Of a stretch of DNA of 64,000 bases, positions 53,005 to 62,587 are shown one piece after another (position 1 is the first letter of the stretch; every line of letters starts with the position of its first letter). Under the pieces are notes generated by a model, which was not told where the DNA came from, made no database searches, and saw only the letters and a list, made by a program, of their open reading frames with translations. The position numbers and the translations under genes were made by a program. Source of the stretch: Methylomonas sp. (GTDB taxonomy: Bacteria; Pseudomonadota; Gammaproteobacteria; Methylococcales; Methylomonadaceae); the NCBI RefSeq assembly GCF_023228165.1, contig NZ_JALOBS010000009.1, positions 62,001 through 126,000 on the forward strand. The letters run 5' to 3'.

Positions 53005-53040
53005 AAAAAACCGGTTGCGCTCAAGGTGAAACCGGTTTTT
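53005..53040. terminator. bidirectional terminator between the GGDEF gene and fabG
   Basis: AACCGGTT and AACCGGTT arms around a 13-base loop, with A residues before and T residues after. It serves the two convergent transcripts. Confidence 0.85.
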
Positions 53041-53068
53041 AGCCACACTGCGCCTAGCCCAGGATGTC

Positions 53069-53797
53069 TTAAGGCATGTACATGCCGCCATTCACATGCA
53101 AGGTCTCGCCGGTAATATAAGATGCTTGCTCGGAAGCCAGGAAAGATACCGCATTAGCAATTTCTTCCGGCTGCCCCAATCGGCCCAATGCAATTGAACT
53201 CAACAAGGCGTTTTTAATCTCTTCCGACAATTCCTTGGTCATATCGGTATCGATAAAACCCGGGGCTACGGTGTTGACGGTAATGCCGCGGGAACCCACT
53301 TCCTTGGCCATCGATTTTGCAAATCCGACCATCCCGGCTTTAGCGGCCGCATAATTGGTTTGTCCGGCGTTACCGGTGGAACCGACCACTGAAGAAATAT
53401 TGATGATACGTCCGTAACGCACCTTCATCATGCCGCGCAGAACGGCTTTACTCATTCTAAATATCGAGGTCAGATTGGTGGAGATGATGTCATCCCATTC
53501 CTCATCCTTCATTCGCATCAATAAATTATCGCGGGTAATACCGGCGTTGTTCACCAACACGACTGGTGTGCCGTGAGCATCACCGATGGTTTTGATGAAA
53601 CTTTCAATATCGGCGGCATCGGCCACATTCAATTTATAGCCTTTGCCGTTTTCGCCCAGATAGGCGGAAATCGCTTCCGCACCGTTACCGGACGTGGCGG
53701 TCCCTACTACAAAAAAGCCGTCCGCAACCAATTTTTCCGCAATGGCACGCCCGATGCCCCGGCTGGCGCCGGTCACAATAGCCAGTTTTTTATCCAT
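53069..53797 (-). CDS. fabG: 3-oxoacyl-ACP reductase FabG
   Basis: A 242-residue short-chain dehydrogenase with GASRGIGRAI, the catalytic Ser-Tyr-Lys (YAAAKAGMVGF) and NNAGITRDNLLMRM. It reduces 3-ketoacyl-ACP with NADPH. ATG 53797 has GGAG upstream and overlaps the fabD stop by eight bases. It is the last gene of the cluster; the acpP and fabF genes that usually follow are missing here. Confidence 0.96.
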   Translation of the reverse strand: MDKKLAIVTGASRGIGRAIAEKLVADGFFVVGTATSGNGAEAISAYLGENGKGYKLNVADAADIESFIKTIGDAHGTPVVLVNNAGITRDNLLMRMKDEEWDDIISTNLTSIFRMSKAVLRGMMKVRYGRIINISSVVGSTGNAGQTNYAAAKAGMVGFAKSMAKEVGSRGITVNTVAPGFIDTDMTKELSEEIKNALLSSIALGRLGQPEEIANAVSFLASEQASYITGETLHVNGGMYMP

Positions 53798-54746
53798 GAA
53801 ATTGCTCCACAACAGTATTCAATGAGTCAGGGTCAAACATCGTGAAATGCACCGCATCCGGGGAAATACGTTTATTTAACCCCATCAATACTTTGCCGGG
53901 CCCACATTCGACAAATTCGGATACGCCTTGCTCGTGCATGAATTTAACAATTTCAACCCAGCGTACCGGGTTAAAAAGCTGCTCTTTCAAAGCATTGCGA
54001 ATCACTTCGGGCGAACCGTGGGATTTGACATCTGCATTGTGAATCAAGGTGACATCCGGCATCTCCACGTTGATATCCTGCAATATCTCATTGAGTTTAT
54101 AGGACGCATCCTCCATTAACAGGCAATGCGAGGGTACGCTTACCGGTAATTTTAAGGCCCGCTTGGCCCCCAAGGCTTTCAGTGCATCGATCGCTCTATC
54201 AACAGCCGCTGTATTGCCGGCAATCACAACTTGGCCAGGCGCATTAAAATTGGCCGCCGCCACCACTTCACCATTCGCCACATCCAAGCAGGCGTTCACG
54301 ACTTGATGATCTTGCAAACCTAAAATCGCCGCCATGGCGCCGACTCCAACAGGTACTGCTTCCTGCATCAACCGCCCGCGCGCTACGACTAATTTTAAAG
54401 CATCTTCAAACCCAATGGCCCCCGAACAGACCAACGCCGTATATTCACCCAAGCTGTGTCCGGCCATCCAGGCTGGGCGAATCTTTGATTTATCGCACCA
54501 GACTCGCCAGAAAGCCACACCCGCGGCCAACATGGCGGGCTGGGTATTTTCGGTTTGATTTAAGTCCGCTTCAGGCCCGTTTTCAACCAAATGCCACAGA
54601 TCGAATCCCAGCGCATCGGAAGCCTGTTCGAAGGTTTGCTTGACTTGCGGAAACGCTGCCGCCATGGAGGACACCATGCCGACCGATTGCGATCCCTGCC
54701 CTGGAAATACAAATGCTAAGTTATAATTTTGTTCGCTCATAGTCAT
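53790..54746 (-). CDS. fabD: Malonyl-CoA-ACP transacylase FabD
   Basis: A 318-residue enzyme with GQGSQ at the start, the active Ser in GHSLGEYTAL, the Arg in the following helix, and the His in VSVPSHC. It loads malonate onto ACP. The ATG at 54746 or 54740 could be used. It starts three bases after the fabH stop. Confidence 0.96.
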   Translation of the reverse strand: MTMSEQNYNLAFVFPGQGSQSVGMVSSMAAAFPQVKQTFEQASDALGFDLWHLVENGPEADLNQTENTQPAMLAAGVAFWRVWCDKSKIRPAWMAGHSLGEYTALVCSGAIGFEDALKLVVARGRLMQEAVPVGVGAMAAILGLQDHQVVNACLDVANGEVVAAANFNAPGQVVIAGNTAAVDRAIDALKALGAKRALKLPVSVPSHCLLMEDASYKLNEILQDINVEMPDVTLIHNADVKSHGSPEVIRNALKEQLFNPVRWVEIVKFMHEQGVSEFVECGPGKVLMGLNKRISPDAVHFTMFDPDSLNTVVEQFHG

Positions 54747-54749
54747 GTT

Positions 54750-55718
54750 TTAGTATTTGATTAATGCTGAACCCCAGGTAAAACCAGCTCCAAACGCCTC
54801 CATCAGAACCATCTGGCCTTTTTTGATCCGGCCATCGCGCACGCCTTCGTTAAATGCCAACAATACGGATGCCGACGACGTGTTGCCTTGGTTTTCCAGG
54901 GTCAAAATTACTTGATCCATATCCATGCCCAATTTTTTGGCCGTTGCGGCTATGATTCTGGTATTGGCCTGATGCGGTACCAGCCAGTCTATATCGCTCT
55001 GCTGCAAATCATTGGCTTCCAAGGTTTCATCCACAATACGCCCCAGGGTATTGACGGCCACCTTAAAAACTTCGTTGCCGCGCATGTTGATATATCCGGG
55101 TTCTTGTTGATTGACTAGCGCGGCCACTTGCGGATTGGGGCAAAAAAGTAAGTCTTCGTACCCGCCATCCGAATGAATGTGCGTCGACAAAATTCCGGGT
55201 CGCTCCGAGGCAGACAGCAATACAGCCCCCGCGCCGTCGCCAAACAAAATACAGGTACCTCTGTCCGTCCAGTCAACGATACGCGAGCATACTTCCGCAC
55301 CCACCACCAGCACTGTTTTGCAAAAACCAGTTTTGATGTATTGATCGGCAATGCTTAACGCAAATACCGACCCAGAACAGGCCGCCTGCACGTCAAACGC
55401 CACGCATTGCTTAATGCCCAAACGTTGCTGCAAAAGACAAGCCGTACTGGGATAAACCCTATCCGGCGTGCCGGTAGCGACAACAATCAGGCCGATATCG
55501 TCCGCATCGATACCCGCCATGTCCATGGCTTGCCGCGCGGCAATTTCAGCCATGCTGGACGCGGTTTCTTCGGGACCGGCAATCCGCCGGCTTTTAATGC
55601 CGGTACGTTCGTAAATCCAGCTATCCGAAGTATCCACCATGGCCGATATATCGTCGTTGGTGCGGACGGTGGACGGCAGGTAACCACCAGTGCCGATTAC
55701 ATTACTCCAGCTACTCAT
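54750..55718 (-). CDS. fabH: 3-oxoacyl-ACP synthase III FabH
   Basis: A 322-residue condensing enzyme with the catalytic triad Cys in VQAACSGSVF, His in VPHQANTRI and Asn in NQGNTSSASV. It starts fatty acid synthesis from acetyl-CoA and malonyl-ACP. The start overlaps the plsX stop by four bases. Confidence 0.96.
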   Translation of the reverse strand: MSSWSNVIGTGGYLPSTVRTNDDISAMVDTSDSWIYERTGIKSRRIAGPEETASSMAEIAARQAMDMAGIDADDIGLIVVATGTPDRVYPSTACLLQQRLGIKQCVAFDVQAACSGSVFALSIADQYIKTGFCKTVLVVGAEVCSRIVDWTDRGTCILFGDGAGAVLLSASERPGILSTHIHSDGGYEDLLFCPNPQVAALVNQQEPGYINMRGNEVFKVAVNTLGRIVDETLEANDLQQSDIDWLVPHQANTRIIAATAKKLGMDMDQVILTLENQGNTSSASVLLAFNEGVRDGRIKKGQMVLMEAFGAGFTWGSALIKY

Positions 55719-56743
55719 TCCGCTTCCTTCCGGGCAAGGGCGATTTGCAGCTTTTCGCTGATTTTGCGAATAACATCTTTCTCAACCTCTACTTCCGCCA
55801 AGTGAATAGCTGTTTCAAAGGCAAGGGCATCGGCACCGCCATGACTTTTAATGACTAAACCGCGCAAACCAATAAAGCTGGCCCCATTATAAAGTCGCGG
55901 ATCGATACTATCTTTAAATAATTTTAATACCGGGTAGACAACCAAGCCGGCAAGTTTTGTAAAAATATTGCGGGAAAAGGTCTCCTTCAGTTTGACGGCA
56001 ATCATTTTCGCCGCGCCTTCAATCGACTTCAGCGCCACATTGCCTACAAAACCGTCCGTAACAATCAAGTCAACTTTGACGCTGCCGGCATTGATGGAAT
56101 TCCCTTCTACATAACCGATGTAATTCAAGCCCGAACCTTCCAACAATTTGGCTGCCGCCTTGACTTGTTCGTTGCCTTTCATGTCTTCTTCGCCGATATT
56201 CAGCAATCCGACCCGAGGCCGTTCAATATTTTCAACCGCCTTAACCACTTCCTCGCCCATGACCGCGAATTGGTAAAGATGTTTCGCACTGGAATCGACG
56301 TTTGCGCCTAAATCCAACACATGCGTATGCCCAAACACCGAAGGCAGCGTGGAAATGATGGCCGGACGTTCAATACCCGGAATCATTTTCAGCACAAAGC
56401 GGGCAGTAGCCATCAAAGCCCCCGTATTACCCGCACTGACGCACGCATCGGCCCGGCCGTCTTTTACCAGATTAATGGCCACCCGCATTGAGGAGTCTTT
56501 TTTGTTCTTCAACGCCTTTTGCGGCGGTTCGTCCATTTCGACTACCTGGGAGGCATGCTGAATACTGATACGATCTTTAAATTCAAGCAGGGCCTCGGAC
56601 AACATGTCGTTTAGCACAGCCTGATCGCCGACCATGATCAAACTTAATTGGGGATTTTTTCGTAAACAGGCTAGTGACGCGGGAATTGTCACTTGGGGAC
56701 CAAAATCCCCGCCCATAGCATCAATCGATAGAGTTGAGCTCAC
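55715..56743 (-). CDS. plsX: Phosphate acyltransferase PlsX
   Basis: A 342-residue enzyme with MGGDFGPQ at the start, GNTGALMA, and KSHGGADALAF near the end. It makes acyl-phosphate from acyl-ACP for phospholipid synthesis. The start is GTG 56743. A terminator-like hairpin separates it from rpmF, so it may have its own promoter in the 203-base gap. Confidence 0.95.
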   Translation of the reverse strand: MSSTLSIDAMGGDFGPQVTIPASLACLRKNPQLSLIMVGDQAVLNDMLSEALLEFKDRISIQHASQVVEMDEPPQKALKNKKDSSMRVAINLVKDGRADACVSAGNTGALMATARFVLKMIPGIERPAIISTLPSVFGHTHVLDLGANVDSSAKHLYQFAVMGEEVVKAVENIERPRVGLLNIGEEDMKGNEQVKAAAKLLEGSGLNYIGYVEGNSINAGSVKVDLIVTDGFVGNVALKSIEGAAKMIAVKLKETFSRNIFTKLAGLVVYPVLKLFKDSIDPRLYNGASFIGLRGLVIKSHGGADALAFETAIHLAEVEVEKDVIRKISEKLQIALARKEAE

Positions 56744-56863
56744 GCTTAGGACCTAACCCTTGAAGTTGAAAGGAGGAGACACGTTAAATAAAACGTGCCG
56801 TCTTTGATAATTAACAAATCCGTTACCCTGTCGAGAACCGAAAAGATGCAAGCCTGAAAAAGC

Positions 56864-56890
56864 GAAAAGCCGGTGTAACCCGGGCTTTTC
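56864..56890 (-). terminator. terminator or attenuator between rpmF and plsX
   Basis: On the minus strand GAAAAGCC and GGCTTTTC arms with an 11-base loop, followed by CGCTTTTTC. It lies 56 bases after the rpmF stop and can split the yceD-rpmF and plsX-fab transcripts or attenuate read-through. Confidence 0.65.
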
Positions 56891-56946
56891 ACTGAAATAT
56901 CGGCCATTTAAACTACATCATCGGCATCTAGCAGGCTGGCAATTTA

Positions 56947-57132
56947 TTATTCTTCGTCGATGTTGCTGGCAATAATTTGGCGGCCTTTGAAAAAGCCGTC
57001 TGGTGTCATGTGGTGACGTAAATGCACTTCACCGGTCAACGGATCGTTGGCCAGGGTTTTGCTTGTTAATGAATCGTGTGAACGACGTTGACCGCGTCTT
57101 GAACGCGATACTTTGCTCTTTTGTACTGCCAT
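56947..57132 (-). CDS. rpmF: 50S ribosomal protein L32
   Basis: A 61-residue protein with the usual start MAVQKSKVSRSRRGQRRSHD and GEVHLRHHMTPDGFFKGR. The zinc-binding Cys pairs found in some L32 proteins are absent, so this is the zinc-free form. It follows yceD by two bases. Confidence 0.97.
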   Translation of the reverse strand: MAVQKSKVSRSRRGQRRSHDSLTSKTLANDPLTGEVHLRHHMTPDGFFKGRQIIASNIDEE

Positions 57133-57134
57133 TT

Positions 57135-57653
57135 TTACTCTCCAGTTTTTTTAAGTTTGGCTAAAACAGAAAAAGGGTTATTCGTTTCGGTCCGGCTATT
57201 ATCGTCAAAAGCAGGATCTATCGACTGGTGCTGCGGGATACAATCATATCCGTGTTTGGGATAATCCGGTATGGCCAACAATATTTCGTCTTCTATCATC
57301 TCATTCAAAGAGACTTTTTCACCATCCAACAACAATGGTTCGCAATCAATCTCCAGCTTATCCGCCTCTTGTAGCGAGGACACTACAGCCAACTTGAATG
57401 TAAGCTCTATTGGCCATGCCAACGCCTGCAAACAGGATTGACATTCCAGCTCCAGCACCGATTGAATCCTGCCGAAAACCACCGCGCGCTTGCCTTGCTT
57501 GGCAAACTGCACTTCGACATTGATATCGCTATCAACGTTTACGACCATGTCAGACAAGCGCTTAAGCACACTTATTTTTAAGGCACCCGCCAAGATGCTC
57601 CGCCTTTCGGCGAACAGTAACGGATCAATAAGATTAGGAAGTTTGTCTGACAT
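57135..57653 (-). CDS. yceD: YceD (DUF177) family protein
   Basis: A 172-residue protein with the DUF177 signatures LECQSCLQALAWPIELTF and DEILLAIPDYPKH. YceD proteins act in 23S rRNA accumulation and are always next to rpmF. I prefer ATG 57653; the open frame reaches 57728, across the divergent maf start, and has no support. There is no clear ribosome site. Confidence 0.9.
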   Translation of the reverse strand: MSDKLPNLIDPLLFAERRSILAGALKISVLKRLSDMVVNVDSDINVEVQFAKQGKRAVVFGRIQSVLELECQSCLQALAWPIELTFKLAVVSSLQEADKLEIDCEPLLLDGEKVSLNEMIEDEILLAIPDYPKHGYDCIPQHQSIDPAFDDNSRTETNNPFSVLAKLKKTGE

Positions 57654-57722
57654 AACTGTACAATCATACAGATAACTCGCTGTTGCGTCAAACAGACAAC
57701 CATTCAACATTGCGCTACCGAT

Positions 57723-58301
57723 ATGCAAAATCTTGTTCTGGCCTCAAGCTCGAAATACCGCGGCCAAATCCTGAATAAACTCCAACTGCCGTTTACCAGC
57801 TGCGGCAGTGCCGTTAACGAAAACCCTTTCCCGAATGAACGTCCAAATTGCCTGGCGCTGAGATTAGCGACCGCCAAAGCCCAAGCCGTGGCAAACACAC
57901 ACCCTCGACACTTGATAGTTGGCTCTGATCAAGTGGCTGTATGCGAAGGTATATTGTTAGGTAAGCCGGGCGATAGAGAAGGTGCACTTCGGCAACTAAA
58001 GCTGCAGTCGGGCAAAAAAGTCACGTTTTATACCGGTATATGCGTGCTCGATAGCGGCAGTGGAATTCTTAAAACCGACCTCGATACCTGCCATGTGTTT
58101 TTTAGGGACCTCAACGAGGCGCAAATAAACCGCTATCTGGATAAAGAACAACCCTACGACTGTGCGGGCAGCTTTAAATCGGAAGGCTATGGCATTGCTT
58201 TATTCAGCAAAATTGAAGGTGAAGATCCTAATGCCCTGATCGGCCTGCCATTAATCAAATTGATCAACTTATTGAATCAATTTGGCATGGCAATTCCCTA
58301 A
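57723..58301 (+). CDS. Maf-family nucleotide pyrophosphatase (YceF type)
   Basis: A 192-residue protein with the Maf signatures ASSSKYR at the start, LIVGSDQV and DCAGSFKSEGYG. Maf proteins of the YceF type hydrolyse modified nucleotides such as m7GTP. The gene is divergent from yceD with 69 bases between the starts, the usual location. Confidence 0.93.
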   Translation: MQNLVLASSSKYRGQILNKLQLPFTSCGSAVNENPFPNERPNCLALRLATAKAQAVANTHPRHLIVGSDQVAVCEGILLGKPGDREGALRQLKLQSGKKVTFYTGICVLDSGSGILKTDLDTCHVFFRDLNEAQINRYLDKEQPYDCAGSFKSEGYGIALFSKIEGEDPNALIGLPLIKLINLLNQFGMAIP

Positions 58302-58309
58302 AGTACAAC

Positions 58310-59161
58310 TCATCTCGGCAACAATTGCTCGAAAACATCAAGAAATTCAACGGCTGCCTGCTCCATAACCGATTCTATTTGCTCGCGAGTCAACCGCATG
58401 GAAACCAATGTCTGATCGGGTAGTTCTACAAGAGTCTGCTCAATTGGCCTGCCAAACTCCCTGTCATCAATCAGCCGGGCAGTCAACCATAACAATTGCG
58501 CATCGAATTTATGCGTCGCAACAACATCCGGATTCAGAATTCCGCCCACAACCTCATGTAACGAATCCGGCAAGTGCCAAGATTTCAACAACTCACGCCC
58601 TACATCGGCATGGGTAAACCCGATGATCTCTTGTTCGAATCCCCCCAATAAGCGTCTATCCTGCCGAATCGACAACAATACTTGGCTTGCCTGCTCGGGC
58701 ATGATTTGATACAGCACCAGCGAACCGATATCATGCAACAAACCCGCCAAAAACAAGCGTTCCGTATTCAATGACGCGCACTGTTTACCCAATAACTTGG
58801 TCACCACGCCGCAATGAACGCTGCGCATCCAAAACGCCGTCATGTCGACTAAATCGGAAGGAATTTTGGAAAAACGATCGACTACGCAGGTTGCCACGAC
58901 CAAATTGTACAGATCATCGATACCGACAATGGAAATAGCCCGCGAGATCGTATCAACTTTGGATTGAAAGCCGTAAAAAGAGCTGTTCACCAATTTCAAT
59001 AGCCGGGCAGACAAGGCCGGATCTTTTCCGATCACCTCCCCGATATCGACCATAGAATATCGCGGGTCGCGCACCATTTGATTCAGTTGAAAATAAATAT
59101 CCGGCAAGGAAAATAAATCCTTCACCTCCGTAACCACATCCAATGCGCTAACAGGTTTCAT
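58310..59161 (-). CDS. HDOD-domain protein
   Basis: A 283-residue protein with an HDOD domain at about 15-210 (DPALSARLLKLVNSSFYGF, LAGLLHDIGSLVL). The HDOD domain is a catalytically dead HD fold used in signalling. No GGDEF or EAL domain is present. ATG 59161 is favoured by GGGAAGAG upstream. It starts just after the transglycosylase stop in the operon mutS-like, purT, slt, HDOD. Confidence 0.88.
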   Translation of the reverse strand: MKPVSALDVVTEVKDLFSLPDIYFQLNQMVRDPRYSMVDIGEVIGKDPALSARLLKLVNSSFYGFQSKVDTISRAISIVGIDDLYNLVVATCVVDRFSKIPSDLVDMTAFWMRSVHCGVVTKLLGKQCASLNTERLFLAGLLHDIGSLVLYQIMPEQASQVLLSIRQDRRLLGGFEQEIIGFTHADVGRELLKSWHLPDSLHEVVGGILNPDVVATHKFDAQLLWLTARLIDDREFGRPIEQTLVELPDQTLVSMRLTREQIESVMEQAAVEFLDVFEQLLPR

Positions 59162-59163
59162 AT

Positions 59164-59739
59164 TCAACTCTTCCCATATAGCCTGAGAACCTGCTGAACA
59201 TAATTTTGGGTTTCCCGATAGGGCGGAACCGTGTAATTATATTTCATAACAGCGCCCTCTCCGGCGTTATACCCAGCAACAGCCAACTTCAAATTAGAAT
59301 TGAACATGGCCAGCAGATCCTTCAAATAACGCGTACCGCCGTCGACATTCTGCTCGGCGTCGTGCCTATCGGTCACACCATAGCGTCTTGCAGTGTCCGG
59401 CATCAACTGCATTAATCCAACCGCTCCCGCCGAAGAAACCGCATGCGGGTTATAGGCCGACTCGGCTTGAATTACCGCATGAAGCAATTTTGGATCCATT
59501 TGATGTTTAGCCGCCGTCTTGGCAATTAAACTTTGGTATTTGAGCTTATTGCCCGCCATGAACTTAACGTCCCTGGCATACGTTTTAGGCCTGGTCCGGA
59601 TGATTAAACGATAGTTAAAGCCTTTTTTCGGTTGATCGGTGTAATACACCCGACCATCCGGAGCCACGTATTTAAAAATATCCGCGAAAGCAAAAGATGA
59701 AACGCATAACAACAATAGAATAGTTTTTAGCAATTTCAA
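59164..59739 (-). CDS. SLT-type lytic transglycosylase with N-terminal DUF4124
   Basis: A 191-residue protein with a signal peptide (KLLKTILLLLCVSSFAFA), a DUF4124 segment (FKYVAPDGRVYYTDQP), and an SLT domain with the catalytic Glu in VIQAESAYNP, GLMQLMPDTARRYG and AVAGYNAGEGAV. It cleaves peptidoglycan in the periplasm. I chose TTG 59739, since AAGGTG stands six bases upstream and it gives a proper signal peptide; an upstream start at 59778 overlaps purT. Confidence 0.88.
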   Translation of the reverse strand: MKLLKTILLLLCVSSFAFADIFKYVAPDGRVYYTDQPKKGFNYRLIIRTRPKTYARDVKFMAGNKLKYQSLIAKTAAKHQMDPKLLHAVIQAESAYNPHAVSSAGAVGLMQLMPDTARRYGVTDRHDAEQNVDGGTRYLKDLLAMFNSNLKLAVAGYNAGEGAVMKYNYTVPPYRETQNYVQQVLRLYGKS

Positions 59740-59761
59740 CCGCGTCACCTTTTCGATAAAT

Positions 59762-60967
59762 TTAACTCGCCTCAACAATGCTTATCATTGCCGCCGCGGA
59801 AACCGCCTTTGCCCGCGCATCACTCACAGTATCGGCGGTAGTCAGTGCCACCCCCATCCGCCGCGCCACAAAAGCCTCCGGCTTTCCAAACAGGCGGATC
59901 TCACTGTCCGCCACCGCCAATGCCTGACTCAAGCCCCGATACATGACAGCTTTAGCATCGATACCACCCAAAATCACGGCACTGGCGCCGATTTTATCCA
60001 AGGCTGTATTGACCGGCAGACCCAAAATGGCGCGGGCATGTAAATCGAATTCGCTTTGAACCTGACTGACCATGGTCACCATCCCGGTATCGTGAGGGCG
60101 CGGACTGACTTCGCTAAACCAGACCTGGTCGCCCCGCACAAACAATTCAACCCCGAACAAACCCAAACCGCCCAAGGCCTCGGTTACTTTAGCGGCAATC
60201 TGCTGGGATAATTGAATGGCTTTTTCGCTCATGGGCTGAGGCTGCCAACTTTCACGGTAATCGCCATTCACCTGCACATGACCGATAGGTTCGCAAAAAT
60301 GTGTCTGAATTTGGCCGACCGCATCCTTGGCTCTAACCGTTAACAGAGTTATTTCAAAATCGAATTCGATTTTGGCTTCAACAATCACCTTACCGGTAGC
60401 GGCGCGGCCAGCGGCTTTGGCATAATCCCAGGCGGCTTGCAGTTGGTCGGCACTTTTCACCATTGATTGCCCTTTGCCCGACGACGACATGGTGGGCTTG
60501 ATAAAACAAGGATAGCCGATACCACCGTCAACAGCACTTTTCAATTGTTCATAGGTTTCGGCAAAAGCATATTTCGAAGTCGGCAACCCCAACTGCTCGG
60601 CAGCCAACTGACGTATACCTTCGCGATTCATGGTCAACTGAATGGCCCTGGCGTTCGGCACAATGCAGAGGTTTCCCACCGCCTCGATTTCAGCCAAGGC
60701 GCCGGTGGCAATCGCTTCTATTTCCGGCACGACCAAATCGGGCTTTTCAACTGCGATCAAGGCTTTAACTGCCTCCGCGTCGGTCATATCGATGACATGG
60801 CTTCGATGCGCCACTTGCATGGCGGGGGCATGAGCGTAACGATCGACCGCGATCACCTCAACGCCGTAACGCTGCAAGGAAATGGCAACTTCCTTTCCCA
60901 ATTCGCCGCTGCCTAACAGCAGCGCCTTGGTTGCGGTTGCACTGCCTGGCGTTCCTATTTTCATCAT
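59762..60967 (-). CDS. purT: Formate-dependent GAR transformylase PurT
   Basis: A 401-residue ATP-grasp enzyme with GSGELGKEVAI at the start, PEIEAIAT, and the ATP-grasp motifs FIKPTMSSSGKGQS and FGVELFVRGD. It uses formate and ATP in purine synthesis, which suits a C1-metabolising cell with ample formate. Its ATG overlaps the stop of the MutS-like gene. Confidence 0.96.
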   Translation of the reverse strand: MMKIGTPGSATATKALLLGSGELGKEVAISLQRYGVEVIAVDRYAHAPAMQVAHRSHVIDMTDAEAVKALIAVEKPDLVVPEIEAIATGALAEIEAVGNLCIVPNARAIQLTMNREGIRQLAAEQLGLPTSKYAFAETYEQLKSAVDGGIGYPCFIKPTMSSSGKGQSMVKSADQLQAAWDYAKAAGRAATGKVIVEAKIEFDFEITLLTVRAKDAVGQIQTHFCEPIGHVQVNGDYRESWQPQPMSEKAIQLSQQIAAKVTEALGGLGLFGVELFVRGDQVWFSEVSPRPHDTGMVTMVSQVQSEFDLHARAILGLPVNTALDKIGASAVILGGIDAKAVMYRGLSQALAVADSEIRLFGKPEAFVARRMGVALTTADTVSDARAKAVSAAAMISIVEAS

Positions 60968-62559
60968 GATTTGGCCAAATAATTTTCGATGTCCTGTTTA
61001 GAAAAACCGATTTTTTTTGCCACCCGATCGGCATGACTCACTCTGGAAATACCCGAAATCAATCTAAAGGTAGGCATTTCATCGGCAAATTCCACCTGTT
61101 TAGGCGTTGCCGTACCCCTTTTGATAAATACATCTACCAATTGATGGTTGTGGGTAATCAAAATGGTGCTGTTTCCCTTGCGATAAAACCCGTCCAGCAC
61201 ATCGATAGACGATTGCATCTTCTCTTCAAAGGTAGTGCCTTCCGCCATTTCGTCAAGCACCAGCAAACTTTTTGCCGTGGTAGCCAGGAAAATATCCCGA
61301 GTGCGCTTCAATTCGGTACCAAAGCGGCCTTCACCGTCGTCTAGATGGCTGATTTCCGGTGCCTGATAGAAAATCTTATCGGCGACGCTCAAGTTGGCCG
61401 ACCGAGCCGGCACATAACAACCGATTTGCGCCAAAAGCTGGATCTGGGTGATAGTCTTACAAAACGCGGTCTTACCGCCGCTATTGGGTCCGGTAATACA
61501 GACCAGCCGCTCGGAACTCATCTCAAAATCGTTGCCGACGTAGTCCGGATTTTTGTGTCCCAGCACCGGGTTTTTCGCCGCAACCAAATGCATGGTATGC
61601 CGATCGGCGGACTGCAACTCCGGAAGCACGGTTTCGCTGCCGTAGTCTTCGGCGTATTTGATGAAAGACAATAATTCGTCGAGCTGCCCCAACCCATCCA
61701 GCATCTCGCCCAAGGCCGCCGAGTTCCGAAAAATGTTACGCAACGGAATGATGCAATTATCCCTATCGTAGCCACCTATCACCGGAATATAAGCCAACAT
61801 CAACGGCAGGAAAAAAACCGATGCCACCGAAACGCCGTCCTTGGAAAACTGGAACATATCGGTAGGAAATATCATCACCAGGCCCCAAATAATCGCCAGC
61901 AGCGAACCAATCAGCAAGGGCTTGAACAATGTGGGTCGAAAGATGGTTGCCGGTGCATAGGAGTTTTTGCGTTCCTCCTTGCTTTGCAGGCCTTTTTCAC
62001 TGTTATAAACCGGCCCGACCATCAACGAATAATCGTTACTCTGGGCGAAATTGCCGATTTTATTGAACACGCTCTGCAGATATGGCGTCTGCGGGGCACC
62101 GGAATTATGGATGGCGCCGACCAGATTCAGCGCCGCATTGATGCCGCGCCGATACTGTTTATAACCGTAGCCCTCGATTTGATTATCTTCCCGCGCCGTG
62201 CCGAAGCCGCCCAGAAACTCGCCGAACAGCAACAGATACAACCGATTTTCGGTATTAGCGGCATTGGTGACTATGTTTTCCACATTGGCCCGCACATCCG
62301 GGTTATCGCGAATTTCCCGCACCGCCGCTTGTTTGGCGGCAATAGCATCCAGATCCGCCAACGGTTGAGTCAAGGAACGATATAACACGGTCTGGCCGGC
62401 AATAGTGCTGGCGTAATTAACCGTATCGAACAACTCATCGACTTCTATGGTATTGAATGCGCCCTGATCCAGCACGCCTTCCCCAGTGGGTAGCGGTAGG
62501 CTTTTTCGCACCACCGGCCATTCCTCGTCGCTCCAGCTTTGTAATACGTTTTGTTGCAT
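60964..62559 (-). CDS. membrane-associated MutS-family ATPase
   Basis: A 531-residue protein with a MutS C-terminal ATPase: Walker A GPNSGGKT (357-364), Walker B LLVLDEMAEGT (432-442) and the N-2-type ITHNHQL. It lacks the mismatch-recognition domain and shows two hydrophobic segments in the middle (about 213-232 and 243-262) that would anchor it in the membrane. The core (about 270-350) resembles the MutS lever and clamp helices. It is not the mismatch repair MutS. ATG 62559 has GGGGAGG upstream. It heads the operon with purT. Confidence 0.82.
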   Translation of the reverse strand: MQQNVLQSWSDEEWPVVRKSLPLPTGEGVLDQGAFNTIEVDELFDTVNYASTIAGQTVLYRSLTQPLADLDAIAAKQAAVREIRDNPDVRANVENIVTNAANTENRLYLLLFGEFLGGFGTAREDNQIEGYGYKQYRRGINAALNLVGAIHNSGAPQTPYLQSVFNKIGNFAQSNDYSLMVGPVYNSEKGLQSKEERKNSYAPATIFRPTLFKPLLIGSLLAIIWGLVMIFPTDMFQFSKDGVSVASVFFLPLMLAYIPVIGGYDRDNCIIPLRNIFRNSAALGEMLDGLGQLDELLSFIKYAEDYGSETVLPELQSADRHTMHLVAAKNPVLGHKNPDYVGNDFEMSSERLVCITGPNSGGKTAFCKTITQIQLLAQIGCYVPARSANLSVADKIFYQAPEISHLDDGEGRFGTELKRTRDIFLATTAKSLLVLDEMAEGTTFEEKMQSSIDVLDGFYRKGNSTILITHNHQLVDVFIKRGTATPKQVEFADEMPTFRLISGISRVSHADRVAKKIGFSKQDIENYLAKS

Positions 62560-62587
62560 GCTGCCTCCCCGGTTATTTTTATTCCGC

